Shown: positions 1 through 9,800 of the stretch, one piece after another
Layout of the letters: each line of letters begins with the position of its first letter
How positions within the stretch are numbered: position 1 is the stretch's first letter
Assembly: GCA_001662425.1 (NCBI GenBank)
Contig: BDDC01001198.1
Location: forward strand, 1 to 31,274
DNA length: 31,274 nt
Source: Chlamydomonas sphaeroides
Taxonomy: Eukaryota > Chlorophyta > Chlorophyceae > Chlamydomonadales > Chlamydomonadaceae
Direction of reading: 5' to 3'
Position numbers and translations under genes: made by a program
Notes under the pieces: generated by a model
What the model saw: the letters and a program-made list of their open reading frames with translations, nothing else
Told to the model about the DNA's origin: nothing
The model's database searches: none

Positions 1-126
1 ACACCGCCTCCTCGCCGCGGCGGCGAGGGCGGTGCCCGTGGCCCCGCCCCCGCCGGCGCTCAGCCGGCTGGCAACCCCGGCAAGGGTGGCTCTAGCCGTC
101 CGCTTGGTAGGCGCCTGCTGCAATAG
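1..126 (+). CDS. Possible 3' end of a Gly/Pro-rich protein (partial)
   Basis: Frame 1 is open from the window edge to a TAG at 124-126. It encodes about 41 residues rich in Gly, Pro, Arg and Ala and ends in SSRPLGRRLLQ. A Pro/Gly-rich segment closing on a short basic-hydrophobic tail is common in algal wall and secreted proteins, and the HRGP at the far end of this window ends similarly (RRRLHA). A TGTAA at 705-709 would give a 3' UTR of about 580 bases, acceptable for a volvocine alga. Another frame is also open here, so the choice of frame is inference. The function cannot be stated from so little sequence, and GC-rich DNA often gives chance open frames. Confidence 0.3.
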   Translation, partial: TPPPRRGGEGGARGPAPAGAQPAGNPGKGGSSRPLGRRLLQ

Positions 127-286
127 GCTCAGACGAGACGCCGTACTGGTTTGTATCCTAGGCCTAGCATGCAAGGCAGTGCCATCTATGTACACATGTA
201 TCAGGCAGGCAGCGGGTAGGCATATGCAGGTTGAGAAGCATTGTCAGGACGCAAGCAGAGCGAGGAGGTAGGCAGAAGGCAGACAG

Positions 287-306
287 CAGGCAGGCAGGCA
301 GGCAGG
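287..306. repeat. CAGG tetranucleotide microsatellite
   Basis: Five uninterrupted copies of CAGG lie in a purine-rich stretch. They are in non-coding sequence and are probably length-polymorphic. Confidence 0.85.
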
Positions 307-704
307 CCGGTGCCTCCAAGCGCTGCCGTGGATTGTACAGCGGGTCACGGTGGGCTGCCCAGTGACACGCCCGCCTGGAACAATTGCCAACGCCGACCAG
401 CCAGTCGCGGCAATCGCAATTGCAATTGAACATTCGTGTGTATTGTATGGAGTATGTGAGTTATGTGTTCCACGCACACGCACGGTGCGTGCGCTCGCTA
501 CTGGGTGCGCGTGTCTGCCCTGCAGTCTGCACACATTGATGTGTCGGCGGGTCGGTGTGCGTAGTTCGTTCTCATCACTGACAAAAGGCATGGGCGTTGC
601 TCCTTTCGTCGTGGCAGATCTGCCGCTAGCATGGCGGATCTGCGTGGCTCCTCATCTCAGGCCCCGCCCGTTGGCCTCGAAAGATCAGAGAAGCCTGCTG
701 GCTG

Positions 705-709
705 CTGTA
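705..709 (+). terminator. TGTAA poly(A) signal candidate
   Basis: TGTAA is the usual polyadenylation signal of Chlamydomonas and Volvox nuclear genes. This copy is about 580 bases after the TAG at 124-126 and could serve the left-edge gene. The pentamer also occurs by chance. Confidence 0.3.
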
Positions 710-1179
710 ACATGCGGGCTCACGGCAGTGTTCGACGCCCGACCCTTGCACGCCTCGTTCCCGGTCGACCTCCTCCGCCGTGCCACTCGCCATTGCCGAC
801 CAGATCTGCGCCGTGCTCTACCAACGAACGCGAAACCCCGCACCTCCATGGCACCGCAAGCTTGTGCAGCTAGCCGTCGCTGTGGGCCTGCAGCACCCTT
901 CAGATAGAGGTCACACGGTCATGAAAACCTCCCCAGCTGCGCATGGGTGCATGAAAACGCCGTCACCACGCTGATCATTCAGGAGCTGAACAAGCATTCA
1001 TACAATGTGCACATGCGAGCTCGGGCTAGGCAGTCCCAGGCACGCTAACGAGGCTTCGACCCAGATCACAGCAGCTGGGACAGGTTTTTGTTACCACCCA
1101 GTCTCAATATCATGCACCATGCAAACATCTGCAGCGCGCGTCACCTCCTGCTAGAGCTGCTCGCTCCGGCGCAGCGGCC

Positions 1180-4100
1180 TCACCGCTCTCGGCGCTTGTT
1201 CGCTCGCCGTCGCCGCCTCACCACCACCTTGTCCGCCTGTGCCGCGGCGCCCGACCCAGCCCCGGCCGCCTTGCCAGCGCCGGACGCCCCGTCCTTGGAC
1301 TCCGCGGTCATTATCGGCGTGATGACAGCCGCAGCGCTTCCCCCAGCCGGTGGCGCAGCGGCGCTCGCCCTGGGGCTGCTGGTGCTGGCGCTGCTGCTGG
1401 TGCTGCCTGCTATACCCCCAGCTGCTGCTGTGCTGGGCGGGCTGGGGTTTGGGATGCGAGGCACGATGCCCATATCCCGCATCAACGCCCGGATTGACAG
1501 CTCCTGTGCCCGCAGCACCTGCGCGCGTCACCCAGGACAGCGCAACATGACGCGGCGTCAGCCGGCTCCGCACACAGTGCGCCCTGCGCGTCCTCCACGG
1601 CCCCAGTCAACAAGCACGCTGCCGAACCCGGTGGCTCGGTGCCCGGTCGGAGCCATGAGTTGTACAAGCGGTCCAAAGCTGTGCGTGGTGGTGGTATCAC
1701 CACGCCAATCGCATCACATGCGCGCCGGGACACACCTGCTGCGGAGCCGTGACGCGCTTGAGCAGGCCGTCGCGCACCAGCAGCGCCTTGACTTCCTCCA
1801 CGTGCGTGTACACGCGGCACTTGCCCTCGCCCTGCGGAGACGACACGCGCCGCAGCCCAGGTGATAGGGGCGTGGCGGGACCAGGACGGATCGGACGACA
1901 GCGCGCAGGGGAGGTCCACACGGGCGCCCATCCCGTGCGCAACAAGCAGCGCACACATTAGCAGCGCAACAAGCAGCGCACACATTGGCGAGGCCGCGCG
2001 CCTGCGCCAAAGGTCCTGTGCCCAGCGCCCCGCAGCTGGCACTTCGCGGCCCTACCGAGTTGTCGCCTCGCAGCGCCCCCTCGCTGAACAGCGAGTTTAG
2101 CGCCCACCAGTCGTAGGCCGCCGTCTGGCCCTTGACCGCGGCGATGTACGAGTCCATGTCAAAGCCCATCACAAAGCACTCCTTGACCTGCGTGGAACAG
2201 CGGGCGGCGGTCAGGGGCGCCGCTCGCACACGAGCGATGCCGCACAGCATGGCCCACGCGGCAGCGGCTGCAGCGCCTCGGCGGCGCGGCCGTACAATGT
2301 TGCGGTTCACGTTGGCCCCCCGATGGAGGTTGCCCGTCCCCGTCCCCCCGCCACGAACCTTGGTTGTGTTGCCAGCCAGCGCGGCCTCCTTGGTCTCACG
2401 CGGGCAGGCGGCGCGCGCCTGGCGGGGCACCAAGGCGCAGGCGGAGGGGGGCACACCGTCAGCCAGCCATGGCAGGCGCTGTACGAAGCCGACAGCCAAC
2501 AAGGGGAGCTGCGAGTCCCGCAGCAGCTGGCGCGGTCCCAACTACCTTGCCCAAGCAACGGCCAGCAGCGCCTGGAACAGTGCCAGTCAGTTTCTGCCCA
2601 GCAGTCCCCAGCACAGCCCCAAGCTAGGCCATGGCAACGCCCCGCCACCTGGCCCAGCGTACTGGGCAGCCCTGGGCCGGCATTTACCCCGACCGAGGCC
2701 GCCCCCTCGCCTGCAGCCGTACCTTGCCTAGCAGGTCCTGCGGTGACGCGTACGAGAGGTGCAGCAGGCTGATGCTGGTTGGCTGCCGGATGAACTCGCC
2801 CTTGGGGTTGAGCGTCGGGTGCTTGTAGCTGCGGGCGGCGGGGGCAGCAACAACGCGGCATTAGCACGCATCCTGACTTCGGGGCATCAGGAGGGGGACG
2901 AGCGTTCACCACACTGAGCATGGAAGCAGATGCTGAAGCGCCGAGCAGGAGCCGGGAGCGGGAACGGGAGCGGGGCGAGGCCTGCTTCCCGGATGCTGCG
3001 GACGGCGCCTGGCCCCCGAGACGCCTGCTCACTCGTCGCTGGGGTGGGACTGGAACTCGTGCGGGCCCCACATGCGAACAGCGCCGCGGTCCACACGCGC
3101 CATGGCCTTGCCGTTGTAGTACACCTGTACGGAGGGGGCGGGGCGATAACCGTGTCGTACATGACGAGGCAGGAGAGGGATACGAGGGTCGAGGTCATCA
3201 AGAGATAGTTGGGTGTCGGCCCTGGCCTTGGCGCGGAGGCGCACGTGCAGCGCGGGCGAGTTGGCCGGGGGTGGGCGCCGTGGATGGGGTCAGGACCACG
3301 GGTCAGAGCAGGGTTGCGTGCCCGGTGATTGGTCAGCGGCACGTGGGTCGTGCATGGGAGGCCGGCCCCTGGCCTTGGGACGCTGCCTCCTGCCCACGCT
3401 AGGGTGCCGTTGGGCAGTACGCAGGGTGTGGCGCGGGCGTGTCGAAAGGCCTCGTCACGTGGCCCGCATGCAAACGACATCCACCCTCGGACAGCGGTCG
3501 CACAGCAGGAGCGCCGCCGCGCAGGCCCGCTGACGCCTCGCCTCCGCCGCAGCACCACTCGCCTGGTAGAATGCTCCGTGGGTCCCCAGCCGGAAGCGCC
3601 ACTGCAGGTCGCCCGTCTTGTTGGCCAGGGTCTGGTCGTGCGTCCTGCGGCCGGCAGATGCAGCACCGCGGCGGAGCCGGTCTGATGGCACGCGTCGTCC
3701 TGCCGAGGCCCAGCCTGCTGATGCCCGCAGGCTGCCCGGACCGCAGGCGGCGGCCCGTAAGTGACAACGAGCCAGGAGCATGTGCAGCAGCCCCAGTAAC
3801 GCACGTGGCGACGCGCGTGCGTTGCGTGAAACGGCTCCTCCTTAGCAACACGCTTCGGGGCATGCACTCACTTGAACAACGTGACCTCCTCGAACTTGTT
3901 GGTCACGTCAATGGACTCGATCAGCGCCTCGTGGTTGTGGAGCTTCAGCTGGCCGATGTGGTTTGGCACAGAGCCCAGCTCAGCCTGAAGCGTTGTCTCT
4001 GGCGTCACGGGCCGGGGCCAACGCAGCAGCGGCGCGGTCAGACCGCCAGCGGCGTTTCGCTGCAGTAGCGGAACGTGCAGCGGCCCGCAGCGGCAGCACG

Positions 4101-6279
4101 CTTTCCCCTCGCAGGCCACCCAGCCCCCGCACCAGCAGAGGCCTCACCCGGCATGAGCAGCTCGTCGGGGTCCATGTGCATCATCCACTGCATCCCCTCC
4201 TCGCGGGCCCAGTCCAGCGCCACATCGCCGCCGAAGTCCTGTGGGCACGCAGACACACATACACACACACAATTTGGTTCTGTTCTACGTCACACTGGAA
4301 CACACAAAGCTAAAAGGGCCAGGAACCAGGCACCTAACCAGCCGGCCGTCAGGCAGCTGGGCACTTCCACAGCGCAGCGGGGCTGCGCAGCAGAGGCCGC
4401 CGAGCGCGGTGTGGCGCCGCGCCGCGCCGTGCCCCCCCGGCTTGGATCCCGGCCCGCCACCCGCCTGCTTGGCCATGAGGCGCCAGTTGCCCGGCTTCTT
4501 GCCCCACTCGTGCTTGGACACAGCGTCGAGCCAGCGCTTGCGCAGCTCGGGATCCGCAAAGGGCGGCGAGATGAGGATGGGTCGCACGCTGGAGATCTGC
4601 CGCAGCGCCGCCAGCGTGGCGTTGTCGCGGCCCTGGTAGCCGATCTGCGCGGCGCGGCATGGGGCCGCGAGCAGCCGGCGCAGGCGCGTGTGACAGAAGC
4701 ATGCGGCGACGGCGGCTGGGGTGGAGCCATCTGCAGGCCCCCGCCGAACTGCCCACCGCACAGCACACACACCCTGAAAGGCGCGCCCCGGCTTCTGCCG
4801 CTACAACACTCTATTCTCGCGTACACGCACACACCATGTCCCGGTTTTCAGCACGGAAGCTCTGTTGCTAGTTCCCAACAAGCGGGTGCCGATTTGGGGC
4901 TTCGCCCATCAAAAGCGTCCCCGCGTTGTGGCCTGGCCCTGTACTCACGTAGTACTTGCACACACCCAGCTGCGTGTGCCACTGGATCCAGGGCAGCACG
5001 CTGCGCCGCAGGCCCCACAGGTTGCCGTTCCACATGGCGAAGGCCGACACGCGCACGGTCGCGCCGGGGCCAGCCACACCGCTGCGGTTGGTGCAGACCT
5101 GGGCCACGAGGGAAAGGGTGTGAGCATCGAAGACCGGTGAAGCGGGCGGGCATTGCGGCGAGGGTATCGCGCTGCGCATGCGAACAGGGCCGACCGGCCG
5201 TGTGCGCAGGGCTGAGCGGGCTGCTGCTGGGCCTCGGTGCAGGCGATGGAGGCGGGGGTGACGGGCTCAGTAGATGGCCGATTCGCGAGCAGAGCTCTGC
5301 GGCGCGTGCCCTCCCCTTCCCTTCCCTGCGTACTGCGCCACAGTTCCCTGCTGACCTGCTCCGTGAGCTCGTTGACGAACCGGATCCGTGCCGGCAGGCT
5401 GTCAAGCTCCTGCGACCCGGGGAGCCGGTGCCAACACAGGGGGTGGGGCTACACGCGGCAGCCCATGCTGCCGGCTCGGGGCGGGGCCACCCGCAACGGG
5501 CCTAAATCTGCACCCATGCAACGCAGCCTGTGTGGGAGGCCTCCGCAAGCACTGTGCGCTGCGAGCCCGCACGCTTGCGTTGGGCTGGCCAGCGTGCTGG
5601 GCCGCGCGCTGCACAGGTGAGGCCGCTCGCCATTGACCAAGGCCCGGCTCCCACCTTCTGGGGGTCCCATGGCGCCAACCCCAACTCCGCTGAAGTGGGT
5701 CGGGTTTGGTTTTTAAGGGCTTCAGAGCAGTTCACCAGCGGCTGCGCATCCATGCGCTGTGCAGGAGAGGGCATGGGCAGACGGTGAGACGTTGCGCGCA
5801 ACAAGAGAGTAGGGATGCTGCGCTGCGCATCTGCCACCGGGCGCTCCTCCTTGCTACTTGCTTAGCAGGTGGAAGTTAACCACGGCCGTCTGGGTTGTGA
5901 AGTGCACACCTCTAAGTACGCGAGCAGCTCCTGATACGCCAGCGGCTGGGGCTTGTTCTGCAGGAACGGGCGGGGAACTCAGCGGGTCGTGTGTGTTTGC
6001 GGGTGTTGCCACCTTCGCACTTACTGACAGTAGTCGCCGCAGTCGATGCCAGATACCAGCGTGCACATCTTGCGGTATGGGCTGTGGCAGCGGTAGGCTA
6101 CGTGCGTTCGCCGAATGGCGACCAATATTGCGCTCTGCGCAAAGACCAGCGCCAGCGATGCTATCGCATTCTACGTCAGATATGCTAGCTGCTTGTGCAT
6201 TGTTGAGCGACAGCAAGTCCCGCCAAGTCGCTTGAGTTGACGGGGCTGTTGCAGCGATCAGCAACAGTATAAACAGCAT
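1180..6279 (-). CDS. Secretory-pathway glycosyltransferase (GT92 / Glyco_tranf_2_4-like), 617 aa
   Basis: Fourteen exons: 6025-6279, 5910-5957, 5655-5756, 5356-5409, 4949-5098, 4465-4644, 4148-4238, 3872-3998, 3563-3644, 3033-3124, 2723-2828, 2056-2187, 1736-1831, 1180-1518. They join in frame to 617 residues. The N-terminus (MLFILLLIAATAPSTQA) reads as a signal peptide or anchor, so action in the ER/Golgi lumen is inferred. The core shows the order expected of GT-A enzymes of this group: RRSVLPWIQWHTQLGVCKYY (about 184-203), then GRDNATLAAL, a DxD-type metal site HMDPDELLMP (284-293), VYYNGKAMARV, MWGPHEF and LLHLSYA. The last ~110 residues are Ser/Ala-rich, disordered and end in a basic run. 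Introns 6 and 9 need GC donors (GCGGGT, GCGAGT). The sugar donor and acceptor cannot be told from sequence. The family call is from motif pattern; exon order is well supported. Confidence 0.8.
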
Positions 6280-6521
6280 CGTGCATCAGGCATCTCTGCA
6301 GGTAACGCCACGTACGAGCATGGATAGTCGCCCCAAGGTCGCCAAGTGTGTCGCCCGACAAGCCGTACAATGCGGCGTCCCTCCCCAAAATGCGGCTTCG
6401 GCGGTGGCCAAAGACGGCCGAAGACAGTCACCGTACCCCGGGATTTACGCAAGGGAAGGCGGAGGGGCGGGCATCCGACACAGGAGACGTGCGGAAGGGG
6501 ACCGCACATGGCCCCAGCCAG
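6280..6521 (-). promoter_or_regulatory. Short upstream region of the glycosyltransferase gene
   Basis: Only about 240 bases separate the glycosyltransferase ATG from the presumed poly(A) signal of the upstream GST gene, which lies on the same strand. The promoter and 5' UTR must therefore be compact or overlap the GST 3' end. I see no clear TATA box. Confidence 0.35.
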
Positions 6522-6526
6522 TTACA
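6522..6526 (-). terminator. TGTAA poly(A) signal of the GST-like gene
   Basis: TTACA on the + strand is TGTAA on the minus strand, about 310 bases after the GST stop codon. This is a normal position for a volvocine poly(A) signal. Confidence 0.55.
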
Positions 6527-6837
6527 GCATGTTCCAGCGTCTTGCCCTGCCGCCCCTGCGTGATCGGGCTTACCCTCCAAGCCTCCATGCCCGCGCCCGC
6601 GTCCCGCGGTCAAGATGACCGAACACGCAGCACACATTCCACCCTGCCGCTCACGCCACTGGCACAGCTCACGCACGAGCACCCGGCGCCTCCGCCAGGC
6701 CCAACCCCGCCCCGCATCCTGCTGCCCCTCCCTCCCCTGCAAGCCCTCACTTCACCTCCAATCCCCTCCCCTCCCCTCCCCACGCATGCACCCACGCCAG
6801 CCCCACACCTCTCCGCACTCCGCTCCTTTCCCCCGCT

Positions 6838-9800
6838 CTACGACGACGCCGACAGCGAGTCGATGAGCCAGTTAAGGTGCGCACGCAGCTGGCGGGCGGC
6901 AGGGTAGCGCATGTCGCGCGGCACGCCCACGCGGTCGCGCAGGTACTCGGCCGCCAGCACCACCGCGCCGCCGGCCAGGCCGCCGGAGGGCGAGGTCTGC
7001 GTGTGAAGCGGAGGAGGGCAGGAGCGCGCGGCGGCGTGCGTGAGGCGCGGCGGCACCAGCGGGACGAGGCTGGAGGAGGAGATGCGAGGCGGCTGCGCGC
7101 CGGCTCGCTGCGTCGCGCACGCCGCTCGCTCCGAACCGACCCACATCGACCCACATGGAGCGCAGCCCACCCCGCACCATGCTTACCTCCTCTGCCCTCC
7201 TTGCCGCAAACGTTGCATCCGTCCCTGGCCCCGCGCCGGCCCGCACTGCCTACCGGCATTCGCCCCCGGTGGCCCCTCTCCCGCATCGCTGCCCGCACCT
7301 GCAGCGCCTGGCCCGACACCTGCTTGGCCTCCACGCCCACCAGCAGCGCGTGCACCACGTGCCGCAGCGCCGCGTCCGCCTGCGCCGTGTGCTGCGTGGC
7401 GGCGATGGCGGTGGGGTCCGCCAGCGGCGCCGACACGGGCCGCGGGCCGGGCTGGCCGGGGCCGCGCAGCGCAAAGCGGACGATGGCGTCGTGGTTGCGG
7501 ACCTGGCAGGCCGGCGGCCGGCGGCCAGGGGGCGGCGAGGCGGCGGTTGTCAGCGGCGCCAGCACAACGCACACCATGCGCGCCCGCGCGTATTCGGTAG
7601 CCGCCGGAGACCGCAGCGCCCGCAGTTTCGCTCGGCCCCCGCCGACTCGCTGGGACGCCAGCGTGCACAGGGAGACACGCTGCTCGTGAGCATCCTAGCA
7701 ACCATGCCACGCCATCCGGCCAGCCCCATTCCTGTGGATCTAACGCGCATCTCGCCTGGCCCACTGTGCCTGCCCGGGGCGTCAGTGTGTTGTAACCCCG
7801 TGCCCGCACTCCTGCCCCCGCGCTCCTGCCCCCCGCACCATCTTGGCCGCCGCCTCCAGCCGGTCCACAGGCGGGTTGTCGCCCGGGCCGTACGGCTCCG
7901 GCAGCGAGCTCGCGCTCAGCGGCGGCAGCGGCAGGCGCCACGAGGAGCCGTCGGTGCCGTCGATGGCGGCGGCCAGGGCCTCGCCGTCCTCGTGCTGCAC
8001 GCAGCCGCCCAGCTGCAGGGAGGCGGGCGGCGAGGCGAGGGAGGAGGATCATTACGCGAGCGGAGCACGCAGGTGCAGCGGGCGAGCAAGAGCAATGCGC
8101 GGGCGGCTTGGCCAGCGCCGGCGCTGGAGGCCGGGAAACGGTTGAGATCGGTGGGTGCGAGAGAAAGGGTGACAAGGCGTGCGTGTGCCGGGGTTGTGGC
8201 GATGCGGTTGGGATGGAGATGGGTGCGCTGCTGGCTGCGTGCGGGGTGGACGGCGAGGAACGCTGAGGGCCGCCGGCGCCCAACCCACGCTGCTGGACAG
8301 CCCGGCCGTCTGCGAGGGCGCGCCGCGAGGCTTGCCTGGGGCGGCAGGTCGTGGCAGTGGGTGTAAAAGTCGGAGCGGGTGCCCATGTAGGCGGGGCGGG
8401 TCTCCATGGCGGCAAACCACCTGCAGCGGCAGCACACGGCACCACGCAGCGGAGGAGGGGGTGGCGTGGGGCCGGGCCGTGTGCGACCATCGGTCGACGG
8501 GCGGGTGTGCGGGCAAGCAACGGGTGGAGCCCCGGGCCCAGGGGCCCGCGGCCGGCGGGCATACGGCGGCACAGCCGGTGGGCTAGCAGTGGGTCAGACC
8601 CAGGGCCGGTCGGGCCCAGGGCGCCAACGTGTGGGCTCGACCCTGCCAGGTGCAGCGCATCAGGCAGCGAGCGGGCGGGCGCCGCAGCTGCCGCCGGGGG
8701 GCAGCGCAGCCAGGCGGAGTAGCGCACCTCTCCACGGCGGGCCAGCGGCCGGAGCCGCGGACGCGCATGCCCTTGTAGTACGCGATGGAGGCGTTGATGC
8801 GCTCCAGCCTGGGCAGGGCAGGGCAGGGCGGCAACGGCAGCGTGAGGCGCCGACATGTGTCAGCTGCACATCACACAAGTGCATAAGAGTGACCAGACGC
8901 AGCTCAGCTGCTGCGGCGCCCGCGGGGCAGCGGCGGTCCAAGCCGGGCGCTAGCCGTGCCCAAACGGCGCTGCCCCCGGCCCCGGCGCCGAGCGCATGCG
9001 GCGCTTCGCAGCTCAGCGTCGGCTTCCCGGCCAGCACTAGCTGGGCAGCACACGATATGCTGAGCAGGCGCCCTGTGTGTGTGCCTGCACGCCACGCGGG
9101 CTTCCTTGCTCACATGGGTGTGAAAGTGATGTCCACCAGGCTGAGCTCGGGGCCCAGGAAGTAGGGGCCCTGGTGCGGACGGGCGCGGGAGCAGCGAGCA
9201 GGGGGACACACGTCTCTCCGCCGCAGTTGTGGGTTGCCTGGACCACCCCACGAGGTGCGCAGGATTGCGAGGAGCGCGCCGTCGGGTTGCGTGTGCCGCA
9301 CGAAGCCCCTCGCTGCGAGGCGAGGCGGGCTCTCACCCCCTCCTTGGCCAGCTCGCGCTCCACGGCATCCATGGTGGCCTCAAACTGGGCCTTGGCGCCT
9401 GCGGGCGGGAACCAGCGGCGCAGAGGCGTGTTGCGGTGCGGCGTGGGCCTCAGCGCTTGCAGGCGGCGCAAGCGGCGGCAGGGGGCTACCGCGCATCGGC
9501 ACCGGGGCTTGCAGGGCACAGCGGGCTACGATGGTGGTGCGGCAGTGGCGCAACGCGCCGAGCGCCCAGCAGCGAGAGAGGAGGCTAGCTTGCCGTGCAG
9601 GGGCGGCCCCACGGCCGCCGATGCCGCCGATGCATGCGTGCCGCAGAGCAGCCCGCTACCCCAGAGCAGCCCGCTGCCGCAGAGCAGCCCGCTGCCCCAG
9701 AGCAGCCCCTCCACCTACGCTCGTGGGTCCAGGAGCCCTGGCACAGCCAACTCAGCCAGTCGGAGAACAGCCGCCGCTCCAGCCGCATCAGCCCGTCCGC

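Larger units (their letters stand above)
127..1179. other. Intergenic region between convergent transcripts
   Basis: I see no convincing gene. The stretch should hold the 3' UTR of the left-edge gene and the 3' UTR of the minus-strand glycosyltransferase. It is less GC-rich than the coding exons and contains a CAGG microsatellite and a small AATTGCAATTG palindrome near 417-428. I found no TTACA (minus-strand TGTAA) here, so the glycosyltransferase poly(A) site is not identified. Confidence 0.5.

Noticed and set aside
4075..5505. A 476-codon plus-strand open frame
   Set aside because: Antisense to glycosyltransferase exons 4-7, composition typical of GC-rich chance frames, no recognisable domain.
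7155..8366. A 403-codon plus-strand open frame
   Set aside because: Antisense to GST exons 11-13; Arg-rich low-complexity translation with no motif.
7183..8856. A 557-codon minus-strand open frame
   Set aside because: It reads through GST introns 10-13 and is mostly out of the frame that carries the GST motifs. High GC makes stops rare; the spliced GST model explains the region better.
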